Source of the DNA: Plantago elongata
Taxonomy: Eukaryota; Streptophyta; Magnoliopsida; Lamiales; Plantaginaceae
Length of the DNA: 64,000 bases
Assembly: GCA_036897095.1 (NCBI GenBank)
Contig: JAYMSP010000203.1
Span: 1-64,000 of the forward strand
Direction: 5' to 3'
The first letter of the stretch is position 1; each line of letters begins with the position of its first letter. The notes below the pieces were generated by a model, which saw nothing but the letters and a program-made list of their open reading frames with translations, ran no database searches and was not told where the DNA came from. A program made the translations under genes and the position numbers. Below are positions 28,311 to 40,974 of the stretch, one piece after another.

Positions 28311-28420
28311 CCGATACCACCGTTCAACTTCTATAAAGCTGGACCAGTTCTCGTAAGATTCGATTAATCGATGCCATCGTTGGATCTGGCAACGTGTGGA
28401 TGCAATTTCAGCACTTTTGT

Positions 28421-28649
28421 TCTGACTATGCAGGTTGTCCAATGACAAAAAGATCAACTTCTGGTTATTGCATTATGATTGGGAACGCTTTAGTGAGTTG
28501 GAGATCAAAGAAACAAGTAATTGTGAGTAGATCTTCAGCTGAAGTTGAATATAGAGTCATGGCATTTACTTGTTGTGAGATAATTTGGATGATTTCATTA
28601 TTGGAAGACTTCAGAATCATTACTACAAATCCAATTAAATTGATGTGTG
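28421..28649 (+). mobile_element. Ty1/Copia fossil fragment (RNase H region)
   Basis: Coding-like stretch with the Copia RNase H signature: AGCPMTKRSTSGYCIM, then VSWRSKKQ, VSRSSAEVEYR and CEIIWM. Only this part of the polyprotein is present, with no LTRs, so it is a captured piece and broken. It lies between two P450-derived pieces. Age cannot be measured here. Confidence 0.75.
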
Positions 28650-29140
28650 ACACATGGTAGATGAATCACACCTCGAACGCCTCCCATACTTGGATTGTGT
28701 GATCAAGGAATCTCTTAGACTCCATCCTGCCATACCAATATTTTTGCACGATTTCATGAAAGATTGTGAGATTGATGAACTCCACATACCAAACAAATCG
28801 AGAGTAATGGTCAATGTTTGGGCTATTGGAAGAGATCCTAGTTCTTGGCATGAGCCTGATAAGTTTTAAACCAGAGAGATTTATTGGCAGAAAATTTGAC
28901 TTTTGTGGACGTGATTTCCAACTAAAATCATTTGGTGTTGGCAGAAGGATCTGCCCTGGACAGCACCTTTGACTATTAGTGGTGCGGTTGGTTGTCGTGC
29001 AACTGGTACATTTCTTTGAGTGGGAGCTTCCAAATGATATGTTGCCAAACGACTTGGACATGTATGAACAATTTGACTTAGTGACTTATAGGGCTAATCA
29101 TCTCATGGCCATTTCTGCTAGGTACAGGTTGCTTACTTAA
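28650..29140 (+). pseudogene. P450 fragment, copy of most of exon 2 of P450 copy 1
   Basis: Corresponds to 26521-27007: [48 protein letters not shown], then a stop in the PERF region. The haem region follows as [10 protein letters not shown] but with further disruptions. The first ~210 bp differ from copy 1 at only a handful of bases, whereas beyond about 28860 differences become several-fold denser. It lacks the I-helix part of exon 2 and cannot make a P450. Confidence 0.88.
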
Positions 29141-29236
29141 TGTAATAACTGGTAATATAGGCCAGATCATGAGAGAATATGAGAGAAACGGTATCGCTGG
29201 AGAGAAATGAAGCTTGAAGACATATTTTTGCAGAAG

Positions 29237-29445
29237 AATGTTGTGTGTATTAACTTAGAGCTGAAAAGGTAGCCGGTAGTTGGTTATCTAGTCTTTTTTT
29301 TTTAACAAGCTAACTTGGTTAGCTATTCAAACCAGCTAGTTTGCTTGAAAAGCTGCGCGTTCACATAACGAGCTTTTTATTAATAAAAAAAACTCATTGA
29401 GCTGAAAAGCTAGCTTTGAAAAGGTAGTGGTAAACAGAGTCATAA
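29237..29445. mobile_element. hAT-like MITE, second copy
   Basis: Left part AGCTGAAAAGGTAGCCGGTAG and right part CTTTGAAAAGGTAGTGGTAAACAGAGTC form imperfect inverted ends. The right end is the reverse complement of the left end of the element at 24642, so the pair brackets the first half of the P450 cluster. Confidence 0.4.
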
Positions 29446-29564
29446 ACTTACAATTGGGTAAATAAGAAGACGTGTAATAGTACATGCAGTAAAAACTTGA
29501 ACATGGAGGTTGTGGTATCACGCATGAGCCTCGTTTGCCTTCTTCCTCTGTGTCTACCCTGATT

Positions 29565-31930
29565 TGATGATGAAGCTCCAGTTGTTGATGATGTTCCTGC
29601 ACAAAATGCTCAAGGTGCAGATGAGTCTGATTGGGAAGATGAGTCCATGAATTTTTACTTCTATGCTCAGGTACACTCTGACAAATATGTTACTCTTGGT
29701 GATAGGAAGGTAGACATTGAAAGAGTAATTGATGAAAAGTCACTCCAGTCTCATAATCTGATTGAGTTTCTGAAGAAAAGAAAATTATATTATGTTGTAG
29801 CTCAATATGAGCCTTTTGTGCCTGATGTTGTGAGGGAATTTTATGCCCACATGTCTGAAAATTTTGATAAGGTCGGAGGTGGTCATTGTGTCAATATGAG
29901 AGGAGATGTGTTTATGATAGATGCTAGAGACATCAATGCAGTTCTCTACAGAAACAGAGAAGAGGTTGAAACACCTATTGATGTGTCCTTTGATGAGATT
30001 TCTAGGGAACTCACTCTAGGGAAACTTCAAGCTTGGCCTACTATTGGGTCTATGGACTTGAAGTGTTGTTCATCTTTGGTATCTATTTTGGCAAGGATTT
30101 GTCTCTACAACTGGTTACCACATCTAACAATAACAACAAGGTAAGTAGGAAAGATGGAATGCTACTGTATAGGATTAAGAGGGTTACAATGTGAATCTGG
30201 GAGAAATGATAGTACAACACCTTGAGAAATTCAAGAACGTTGGCTCCAAGGGATTCCTTATTCTTCCTGCCACCATCTTTGATGTACAGAAGCTGCAAGA
30301 TCTGGTCATTCGTGATGAAGAGGTGTATCACAACAAGTTTGAAGTGATTTTTGTGAATAGGCAACTGTTGGAGACTTCTAACAGGGTTTGTGATCTGCCT
30401 TGGGTTGATACTGATGTGCCTGCTGCTATGGACATTTCAAATGAACCTGTTGTTAATGTTCCTCCTGAAGTGCCTAAGTCCTCCAATGTTAGAGCTGTTG
30501 TTGCTCAGAATGTCAATGTTGGCCCAATTGCTGACACTCATGTTGGGTCAACATCCCTTGCCATTATTGAGTCTCTTTCTGCAGGAACCCTGATTGATCA
30601 TGACAAGCTTATACTTGATCAAATCAAGATGGTGAATGCCCATAATGTCAATCTTCAAGAGCAGATTAATAAGAATCTGGAATATAAGAGTTCTTTGGTG
30701 TCTTTTCTTTCCTCACAAAAAGGGGGAGAATAAGACCATTTAAAATTTGAACTTTTATTGCTTTATATTCTGAACGATGGTCTGTAATATTTTAGAATTT
30801 TAATTCTATTTTGTACTCCCCTTGTATGCTTGCCTGTGGTTAAGGGGGAGATTTGAACTAAACTTACTTGGAATGTGTGCTTGTCGGGGGATTGAAAGTG
30901 CAAGATGCACTTGATGATAGTCTTGTCTTTCTTAAGAAGTTCAATGTTTTTAGATTAATGTTGTGCTACAGGTGTCAACATTAGAGACAACATTGCAAAT
31001 AACATTGACCTGCTGGAAACTTGAAGTCGAAGAAATCATAAAGATTAATTCACTGCCGACTCAAGAAAGAATTATAAAAGAATATTTCAAGAAGAATGCA
31101 ATAAGGAAATAATCATTGAAGAATGAAAGAGTAAGAAAATTTCCTTCTAATAAATATTGGAGAAAACAAGAACAAGGAAGTTGCCTTTGAGAAATCATTT
31201 ATCTCTTCTACCTAGAGAATGCCGAACAAGTATATATATAGAAGGATGTCGACCGCAACAACTTACACCTTTCAATGATCATCTCTAGATGTCTTTATTC
31301 ATTGATAGGTTCTTGTTTTCTGCTAGTCTTTGAGATTCCATCAAGAAGAATTCTCAACTAGAATAGGACTTTCACTACACTTATTCTATGACTAGTTTTG
31401 GTGTTTTGTCAATCGTCTGTGATTGTTTTAAAGCATCGTTTTAATAATTCTACTTTATTGTGGAGTTCTTATCCTCTTCCAATTTAAAATCGCTTTACCC
31501 GAAAAGGTTTCAATTAGGTATTTATCTCCATAGTTCTCTTAATATATTTATTTCTAGTCACTTAAGTAAGATATATATCATACTTAAGTAAGCGCCTCTA
31601 TCATAAGCTAGTTGCCCTTTTGGGTAGCACCAGCAGATCTTCAACAAGGAGAGAGCTTGAGGATTCTCTATACGCACGTTCCTTAAAAACTCCCTATGTA
31701 TTAGTAGTGACTTTCTAAGTGCATACCCTCTCTTAAGAACGCTTAAGAATAGATTAGCTATATGCCCTTCTTTAAAAAAATTGCCTATAACACCGTCAGT
31801 ATATATTTATATATCAACTTAATTTATAGAAGAAGATTGATTATCCGCTGCTGTTTATTATTCTATTGTTGAAGACAGCGTTGACTCACTATAGTAGTCA
31901 ACATTGTCTATTGTTTCAGCGTTTAAAGTA
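29565..31930 (+). mobile_element. LTR-retroelement remnant (fossil) with plant transposon-associated ORF region
   Basis: An open stretch from about 29565 contains LKKRKLYYVVAQYEPFVPDV, VREFYAHMSENF and RGDVFMIDARDINAVLYRNR, similar to the 'putative plant transposon protein' domain (PF20167 type) that accompanies plant LTR elements. A second coding-like part follows to about 30733. Purine-rich tracts AAAAAGGGGGAGA (30717) and TAAGGGGGAGATTTG (30841) look like polypurine tracts, and the ~1 kb after them is AT-rich LTR-like DNA ending near 31930. No reverse transcriptase or integrase was seen and the left LTR is missing, so the element is incomplete and broken in at least two places. Family assignment is tentative. 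Confidence 0.55.
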
Positions 31931-32740
31931 CCAATCACAGTCCAATAACAAATATACCATTAAAATTTTGAGTAACAAACAAATACGAATAATTATAATT
32001 GAGTTTTTATTTTTTAAAGAAAATTCAATATTTAAATCGAAATAAAAATTATAATCACACATTATCCATTATCATGCATGGCTACTTTAAAACACCAACA
32101 ACATTCATATATTAAAATTTTAATTAATTTACTTTATACCTTATCAACCCTATCTCTTACTTTTCACTTTCAACTTCAATATAAATCACATTTTACTCAT
32201 ACGCAATAATATTCGTTATACAAAAACTTACGAGAGTCCATAGTTGGTGAGAGTTATGTATTATTGTATATTAATTGTACGATATTATATGCAAATTGTA
32301 AATTTTTGTATGTTTAGTGTATTTTCATAAATTATATATTAATGCATAATAATTATACAACGAGTTCTTTTGTAGAATTGTAAAAATATAAAATTTACAA
32401 TTAATACACAATAATACAGTACTTTCACCGGACTTCCATACTTTCAGGACAGTTTCTTTATTTGTTATATTTAAATTGGTGAACTTTTATCGAAATGATT
32501 TACTTTATAAAGGAAAATTTAGAAATGGAGCAAGTACAATAAAACTTAATTTGCTGATCCCCACTTTCGATCTTGTCATCGTGAGATTTATTAGACACCC
32601 CAAATCTCATTGAATATAAACCGAGGAAACTGATAGCATATGGGGTATTTCATGGGTCACATTAATGCTGCTAGCAATATCTATTCATTTATCGACGATG
32701 CCAAATTGCTGATGTTGATGGTGTACGCAAGATAGGGTTA

Positions 32741-33545
32741 GATGTAAAATACCACCTGAGTTATTATAAATATGTATAAAATTTCTTTAAATTAATAAAT
32801 TAATTCTAAATCCCCTTAAGTTATTAAAAACTATGTGTATAAATCCTTCCTGAATTGTTAAATTAGTTCTTGTGTTATAAAAAAAGTGCCCAGAAAATTT
32901 TGAGTTATTCAAAAAAGTGTACGAAACACCCCCCGAGTTATGAAGATATGTGCATTGAAACCCCTCGACCTTTTTTCTTCTTACATACTCGTGTGAGGTG
33001 CGTCAGTAAATGTTCTTTTAATTTTTCCTACTCGAAATTATCTTTTAACTTCACTTTTTCCCGTATACATGACTAATAATAAATTAATTTATGTTGTTTA
33101 TATGTAGTGTCATTTTTAATTAGTGTTATTTATGATTATTATTTATATTTTAATAGTTCAAATTTAAGTCATTTTAATATTTTTGAAAAATTGGACTATC
33201 GAGTCAAACTGTACGGCGTACGAATTCATTATATATATTTAATATTTATGTAAAGGGTATTGCAATGTCTTTATAAGAATTTCATAAGATATCGTGTATG
33301 TTTTTAATAATTATAATAATTTTATCTACTTTTTGCATTGATTTGGTGTGAGATATTAAAAATAAAAATTCACAGTTGCATCTAATAAGCGTGCATCTCA
33401 TACTTTAAAAAATGATTGATGGAAAATTCTGTATATATTTTTTAATAATTCAAAAGGGTTTGAAACTAATTTATTAATTCGAGAAAGTTTAACGAATATT
33501 ATTAATAACTTAAGGGGAAAACGCCCAAGATAATGTGTATAATAT
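32741..33545. mobile_element. MULE/MITE-like inverted-repeat element upstream of P450 copy 3
   Basis: The left flank (AATTAATAAATTAATTC, CCCCTTAAGTTATTAA) matches the minus strand of the right flank (AATTAATAAATTAGTTTC and CCCCTTAAGTTATTAA). The interior is AT-rich and non-coding. Exact ends and target duplication are not clear. Confidence 0.4.
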
Positions 33546-33746
33546 GAATGATCCTAAGTTATGAATCACATGTCTGTAAATCTGGAAAATGTACGAGTGG
33601 TCCATATATAATTCATTTTAGACATGTGAATACGTTGATATGTAGTTACTGTCTTTTAAGCAGATCCAATATTTCAGCACTGGTACATAAGCACATGTAG
33701 AGTCCATTGTATTTAGAAAGAAGACCAGCTCAATTAATCATATCAC

Positions 33747-35386
33747 ATGGCTACCATTTTGGCAGTATTTTCATTGATTCTGTTCCTCTACACACTCAAT
33801 CAACTGATCCAGATCCTCACCAAGAAGAAAAAACTGCCTCCAGGTCCAATTGGCCTTCCAATTCTAGGCCATTTTCACCTGTTGGGAACCAATCCTTACA
33901 TAAACCTGTCGCGTCTCGCCCGTAAACATGGCCCCATCATGTCCCTTCGACTCGGGTTCGTCCAGACAATCGTCATATCCTCTCCACGTGCAGCCGAGCT
34001 TGTTTTCAAGTCCCACGATGATGTTTTCGCCAACAGGCCTCCCCTGCAGTGTTCCAAACACGTAGGGTACGAACAGAAGGGGATTATCTTCGGTCATTAC
34101 GGTCCATGCTGGCGCAACATGCGGAAACTATGCACTTTGAAGTTGCTAAGTCAGCTGAAAACCAACCAATTTCGTCCCATGAGGACGAAAGAGGTCGGGC
34201 TTCTGATCAATTCGATTCGAGATGCTGCCAGGGGAGGGGAGATTGTGGATTTGAGCGCCAGAGTGGCAGGGTTGACTTCTGATATAACATGTTTGATGGT
34301 GTTTGGGAGGAAGTATGCTGATAGTGAAGTAGGTGAGAAAGGGTTCAAGGCTGTTATTGCTGAGGCCGAACATCTTGGGGCGGCTTTTAATCTCGCAGAC
34401 TATTTTCCATATATTGAGGCCCTGGATCTACAGGGGTTGACTCGTCGAATGAAGGCGTTGAGCAGGATATTTGACGGTTTCCTGGAGAGGATTATTCGTG
34501 ATCATGTGGTGGATAAGACCGAGAACAAGACTGAAACTCGAGACTTTACTGATATTTTGATGGATATGTTGGAGTCCGGAGAAGCTGGCTTCGAATTCGA
34601 CCGTCGCCATGTCAAGGCTGTACTATTTGTAAGTTTAATTTTTGTTTCTATGTTGGTGCATCTTGACAAAATCTGACTCATTTTTGGTCATTTCGATTTA
34701 GACACTATAGTATTGTGTTTCATTCAATTTAGTCATTGATTTAATCGATTGTATTGTGACGATTTATTTAGGAGATCTTCGTAGCAGGTTCAGACACGTC
34801 TTCAACAACGGTTGAGTGGGCATTATCGGAACTCATACGTCATCCAAAGACGATGAAGAGGCTCCAAGAAGAATTGGAGACTGTTGTAGGAAAGGAACAT
34901 ATGGTGGAGGAATCACATCTTGAACAGCTTAAATATTTGGATTTCGTGGTGAAAGAAACATTGAGGCTTCATCCTCCGGCACCTTTACTCCTGCCTCACG
35001 AGTCGATGGAAGATTGCTCGCTAGATGGATTCCATGTTCCTAAGAAATCGAGACTCATGGTGAACGTATGGGCCATTGGTAGAGATCCTGAAATTTGGTC
35101 TGACCCTGAAAAGTTTTTGCCGGAGAGGTTTATGACTAACAATGTAGACATTACGGGACATGATTTTCGGCTCATACCATTTGGGGCCGGGAGAAGGGGG
35201 TGTCCCGGGCTGCAACTAGGACTCCTGGTGGTGCGTCTGGTGCTCGCGCAATTGGTGCATTGCTTCGATTGGGAGCTTCCAGATGGCATGTCGCCATCTA
35301 CATTAGATATGTTCGAGCACTTTGGTTTCGTAACTTGTAGAGCTAATCATCTTAAGGCTATTCCTACATATCGATTGCATAAATAG
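33747..35386 (+). CDS. cytochrome P450, CYP71 clan (CYP736A/CYP71AU-like), copy 3
   Basis: Two exons, 33747-34628 and 34772-35386, phase-0 intron at the same place as copy 1; 498 aa. All landmarks are orthodox: N-terminal anchor ([17 protein letters not shown]), [19 protein letters not shown]-helix WRNMRK, I-helix [12 protein letters not shown] (~299-310), K-helix [13 protein letters not shown], and haem loop [10 protein letters not shown] with Cys438, ending [12 protein letters not shown]. It is an intact tandem paralogue of copy 1, clearly diverged (for example [16 protein letters not shown] at the exon boundary). ER-bound monooxygenase of specialised metabolism; substrate cannot be told. 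Codon use is more GC-rich than in copy 1. Confidence 0.94.
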
Positions 35387-35389
35387 ATC

Positions 35390-36270
35390 ATGGGCATAGA
35401 TGATTTAGAGTTTTAAAGCTCATGTTGCAATTCCACTTGATGTCGTAACGTTGGATTATTGCTGCAAGTGCATAAATGAACTTAGCTGCCTGCAAACTCA
35501 TCCATAAAATGGTGCTTCTAAACGCTTATTAGACATGCAGTAGACACTACTCACTAGTACAATTTATATTTTTCAAAATACGGAATGGTGCAAAGGAACA
35601 TTTCTCAATGAATGATTAGTTTCGTGGGCCAAGAAATTAGGTCGGTCCATTAATGTAGTCTTGGTATAATTATAATGGCCCATATTTTTGGCAATTCATT
35701 GCCGAAAGTTTTTCTTTCCTCATATAGACCAACATAAAATATACAATCGAAAAGGGAAAAAACTCAAAAATAGTACATTAACTAGTTTAAGTTATGTCAT
35801 TATTCTAAGGTGCCTTTTTTATGATAGTTCGATGTTGATTATTTATATTTCTTATTTGTACAATTTGATACTCCGCCAGTTTAAATAGATGGAGTTGTTA
35901 ATTTTGATCAGGTAAAATCAAAAATTAAAAAGAAAAGAAAATTCCAAAACGAAATAAACTTTGAGTCCGTCTTGCAAGAGACCTCTACGTATTAGAGAGT
36001 CCCAAAAATTTCCTATAAAGACAGTAAAGTCAACCCGCAAAATTCCCCCCCTCCCCAAATTTAAACAGTCATCTTTATCAATATTCATTCAAATCCAAAT
36101 ACATTGACTTTTTACACTAAATTGTCTAGATCTATTATAAAATTATTTATGTTTATTGTGAAATTGTATATATTTAACTTGTAAATATTAGTAACAACCT
36201 ATTTATCCAACAAAATTAATATTTAAAGAGATAAACTTGAAAATCAATTTCATTCGTCAACCAATAAATT
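35390..36270. other. intergenic DNA after P450 copy 3
   Basis: AT-rich, with no supported gene or RNA. Confidence 0.45.
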
Positions 36271-37640
36271 TCATTACATAAAAAAAATTAAAATTTACAT
36301 TATTCAAAAATACATGACTTTTAATAAATAATTAGTAAATCTTCAAAATAGCTTTCTTCACACTTTTAACTTGTGCTTTGACCGCTTCTTCAACAACGTC
36401 TCAATTTTTGTGACAAATCTTGTTCAACCACCCTTTTTAAGAAAATCTAATACATACAACGAAAATATAAAAAAATATAGATAATTTATATAAAAATATT
36501 AGTTAATTTATAGTAAAACATAGATAATTTATACCAAAAAAAAACTCAACCAATAAATAATTAACAAAGGCCATCTATGCAACAAACTAGACAATTTATA
36601 GTAAAATATGGACAGTTTATACAAAACCAGCAACAACGTACAACATACACAAATTCTACTAAAACATAGATCATTTATACAAATAATTAGAACATTTATA
36701 GTAAATCATAAACAATTTCTATAAAAACTAAACCAGCAACAACGAACAACATAGAAAACTTAAACTAAAATCTAAATCATTTTTACTAAAACACAGACAA
36801 CTTAAAGTAAACTACAAATCATTTTTACTAAAATATAGACAACTTAAACTAAAAATCTAAACCAACAACAATGAACAACATAGACAACTTAAACTAAAAT
36901 CTAAACCATTTCTACTAAAACATAGACAACTTAAACTAAAATCTAAACCAACAATAACAAACAACATATAGATAACTTAAATTAGACAATACATTCTAAA
37001 ACTAGACAGTTCAGTACAAGAGAATGATATAACATGAAAAATTAGACAAATAATTTTAAAAACTAGATTATATACGTTAAACATTTATTTACATAAATAC
37101 TAGACAAGATATGTTAAAAACTAGACAGTTCCACCAAAAATTATAAAAACATTAAAAAGTAGACAATGTATGTTAAAACTAGACAATTTATATACAGTGT
37201 ACTTCACATAGCAAATTTAAAAATCACAAAAAGTAGATGATACATTTTAAAAAACGAGATATACATACTAAAACCTCAACAATATTGCACAACAAAAAAT
37301 TAGATATCAAAGTAAGATGATTGTAAGTAACAGTCATTCATGTAGTCAGTAAAGCAACAACATATTAAAAGCATAAATTATTTTACACAACTACACTACA
37401 AAAAAGTTCTACCATGAAAAACTAGATAATATATGCAAGAAACTAGACAGATTCACAATAAAAATTCTTCAAACAAACAAGAAATCCCCTCTCCAGATTC
37501 ATGTATAGTTGTACACCACGACAACATATCAAGAGGTAAAACTAAGGTATTTTTACGTGAAACTAGACAAGAAATAGTAAAATCTAGATAGAATCACACA
37601 AATGAACTATGAATCTCAAAAACCACGACAAATCAGTAAT
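36270..37640. repeat. degenerate repeat field (ACTAGACAATTTATA / AAACTTAAACTAAAATCT words)
   Basis: Words of the type AACTAGACAATTTATAGTAA and CATAGACAACTTAAACTAAA recur more than ten times at irregular 20-60 bp spacing. No unit is precise enough to define a clean satellite. Likely the internal DNA of a large non-autonomous transposon. Confidence 0.6.
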
Positions 37641-37749
37641 TAAAAACAATCAATATGTATACCTCGACATCCTTGTTAGAAAAAACACGAACGAGAAAAT
37701 CAATGTACACGAGCTTGATCGAAAACCTAACAATGTCAAAGCGAGAAGA

Positions 37750-37860
37750 AAACTTACGATTACGGTTCTCGATTTTCGATCTTCGATCTCCGCTCGATTT
37801 TCAATCTTCGATTTCCGATCTACATTCAATTTTCGATCTCCGTTTTCAAGTTCTCGAGCA
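37750..37860. repeat. short-period repeat of TTTCGATCTCCG-like words
   Basis: About seven imperfect copies of a 12-16 bp word (GATTTTCGATCTTCGATCTCC and variants) in a row. The open frames covering it on both strands are by-products of the repeat. Confidence 0.7.
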
Positions 37861-40530
37861 GTAGAAAATCCTATCATAGCACAAAAACAACAAAACACTG
37901 AAAAATAAAGTATAAAAACAACCTCAAAACTAAGATCGAACATGAAAAATAATAAAACTTGAAGAATTGCGAGTTGAATGATCATGAATCCGGAAACATA
38001 GGGTTGAATCGCCAAAATTGATGAAAATCTCCAGGGAGAAGCATGAGAGACGATGAATGAAATAAAACAGGATGAAGAAATAGAAAATTTAATATTTATA
38101 CTGACTGAATTCGGGTCAGCTGTGATTTGGATTCATTTAGCTAGGATCCGTGAATTTAATACTGAACCCAGTATGAAAAGATCCACAAAATTAAAAAGAG
38201 GGAATTTGTAAAAATTATACGATTTTAATGTAAATATATGGGTCTCTCTGAACTCTTCAAATGTAGAAGGACTTTTATGAGACTTAATAATAAACTTTTT
38301 CATTTTTAGAATCGATTATAAATAAGAAATAGATGACACATGGTAATATTTTATTGAATTAAACAATATAATAAGTCTATTATTGTTCTGTTAAAGTGTC
38401 ATTACACTTGTAAAAGTGTCGTTTCACTTTTATAATTTATTTAACACTTTTTCTCTATTCTACAATAATATAACAAGTTTTCAATTGTCATGTTAAAGTA
38501 TCATATCACTCGTTTAAAATGTCGTTCATTATTGCATGTTGTTTAACACTTCTTCTCTATTTTCCATCAACTAGCTATTAAGAAATGTTATTTCAAATTT
38601 TTTGTGCTCACAACCTCACAGGCAACACTCTTTTTACAGATGTAGTCCAAAATATTTTTTTCTAAAAGAATTGGAAACACTTTAAAGCATGGTGATTGGA
38701 TTAGTCTAGGTGAACGTTGTGGTTGTTGATTGAGTTCAGACAAAGAAACCAAGCTAGAACTATTTAGATGATGTCAATGGATTTGGGTAGTTTTGGACTT
38801 TTAGTTTTTGGGTGTGTAATGTACCCATTAACAAGACTCAAGTCATTACATGCATATGTATTTCATTTTTGCACATAAGTATTTGCATTCTGTCGTTCTT
38901 TTTAAAATATTATATATTTACGATTATAACTATCTCGCATGACTCCTTAAACTACTAAATGACGGACGCACTTCACACCTTATAAGAAATAGTAAAATGT
39001 TTACATTTACATACGAATTACTCATTTTAAGTTGGTCTGAGCCAACTTACCTAACAGATTAAACTGAAGAGACTCTTTCACTTATGAGTTGTAATATTTA
39101 AAATTTTGCTACTTTCTAAATTAATTTGTGTTTACAAATGTGCAATTTTTTTTGTATTTACCCAATTAAAACACTAATATATCATGAAACATAATAATCA
39201 AGTTCGTAAGTAACCTAAACTCGATTAATTTTATAAAATTTATAGGCATCGTCGTATGATTTCTAGTAATAATAATAATTCTCAGAATGTCCCGTAAAAC
39301 CATTTTTCTTTTCAAAAATCACTCACTTTCTGCCTCTTTCTCCATCGTCTCCTTTCTGCAATGTTTTTGTATGCCCAAGTATACATATGTCAAATGATTA
39401 CTTAAGAGTTTTGAAGATGGGGTGAAAACGGTATGGTTTATTTGGTCTATCTTATCTTATTATCCCCTTGTATATTTATAAAAAATTGTGTAGGTCGATT
39501 GTTGCTCTCGGCTGGCGATTGTGTTGAATGAAGTTCGGTTCGTTCCTCATTACTGGTGGGGTAAAATTTTCCCTAAATGAAATTGATTTGAATGGTGTCA
39601 AGTTTAAGCTACAAGACGCTTTCCCAGCGTTGTTACGACTATGAAGTTGGGTACCGAGAGCAACGGTTTTGGAGAAGATAACTCAAGTGGTGGCGATTGA
39701 GTCTGTACGGGATACTGCCCGGTTGAAATTCTATTGAGATTAGTTATGTTGACATTGGCCAAAGATGGAGGCGGCCAGCATGATTTTCGGATAATTGCAT
39801 TCAATCTTTCTTTCTATAATTTCAAAGGATCAGTTTCAGTTCATAACTTGGTATTCTTCGAGTATTCGGTTTTCTTGGTTTACATTTTAAATTATGGACT
39901 GAAGTTGTCATCGACTCTGATATTTTGAATATATTTTCTTTTTCCTTTTCAGCTTGGCTCATATTACTCCATTTGGTAACTACAGACCAGAGTGATAAAT
40001 CACAAGTGTTAAAGAAGGGTCCAAATAAAGTTAGAAAGATTCTCAAAAAGATGGAACCAGACTCGTTAGAGACATGCATCTCAATTTGCCCTTTTAAGTA
40101 GCTTCAGTTTGTAAGTCAGTGTATACTTGGATTATTTTAGGTTATGTCTATGATTCTTCTTGCATACACCAGACTTACTTTCAGTGGTAGAGCCAGTGGA
40201 GTGTCTCGTTGTGATATTTTTGTTAGATATGGGCTTATCACCTTAACGACCGGTTGAAAAATCTAACAATACTTCCACAACTTCTGTAAGTTCCTGATTC
40301 TATATGGTATTAGTCTATAAGGTGTTTTTCTTGATAATTTTAGTTGGTGTACTTTCAAATCAAGTCTAGCCGGTCTTCCATGTGACCTTGTGTTAGATTT
40401 GATCTTTAGAGGTAGATATATGTTCTTCTTTAACTTTACTTCTACTTTGTAATAGGAAGTATTGAAAGAAATTTAATTGCAAGTCTATTGAAAAAAAAGG
40501 TGTCTGGGTTGAGTAATGATATGGAGGGAC
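37861..40530. other. intergenic DNA, no supported gene
   Basis: Low-complexity AT-rich sequence. Around 39230-39275 there is a Helitron-like end (GGCATCGTCGTATGATTTCTAGTAA) resembling the one at 1007. ORFs of 60-120 codons on both strands do not show family motifs. Confidence 0.4.
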
Positions 40531-40534
40531 TGTT

Positions 40535-40690
40535 TGGGATGATCAGTCCATTTGGCTCGAAGTGATTTGGTCTAAAATACACTTGAAATACTTTCATTTC
40601 AATTTCATTCCAAACACAATTTAATTAAAATCCATTCAAATGCTCATTCAAATTTTATACCAATCTGTTCCGAAATGTTTGCTACAAGGT
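40535..40690 (-). mobile_element. degenerate inverted copy of the Harbinger-like MITE
   Basis: GGTCTAAAATACACTTGAAA and CATTTCAATTTCATTCCAAA are the reverse complement of the interior of the element at 40820-40968. Terminal repeats are decayed. Confidence 0.5.
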
Positions 40691-40819
40691 GTGGTGCGTA
40701 GGATCAAGCTCCTTTAACGTATCCACTTATCCATATGGTTGTGTACCTTTGATAATTGATTTCAGAAACTTACTGACACATGCGGTTGGATAATTGCAAG
40801 TGCAGTCAGGTATGATTAA

Positions 40820-40968
40820 GGGGCTGATTGACATGGTATTTGAATGAGAATTTTGGTGAAATTGTATTTGGAGTGAAATTGAAATGGGGTATTTGAAATG
40901 TATTTTAGGCCAAATCAATGTTCACCGAGCTAGATTGAGTCATTTAAATACTTGGCCCAATCAGCCCC
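40820..40968 (+). mobile_element. PIF/Harbinger (Tourist-like) MITE
   Basis: Perfect 11-bp terminal inverted repeats GGGGCTGATTG...CAATCAGCCCC are flanked by the 3-bp duplication TAA (40817-40819 and 40969-40971), the hallmark of PIF/Harbinger. 149 bp, non-coding, sharp ends, so probably a fairly recent insertion. Confidence 0.8.
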
Positions 40969-40974
40969 TAATTG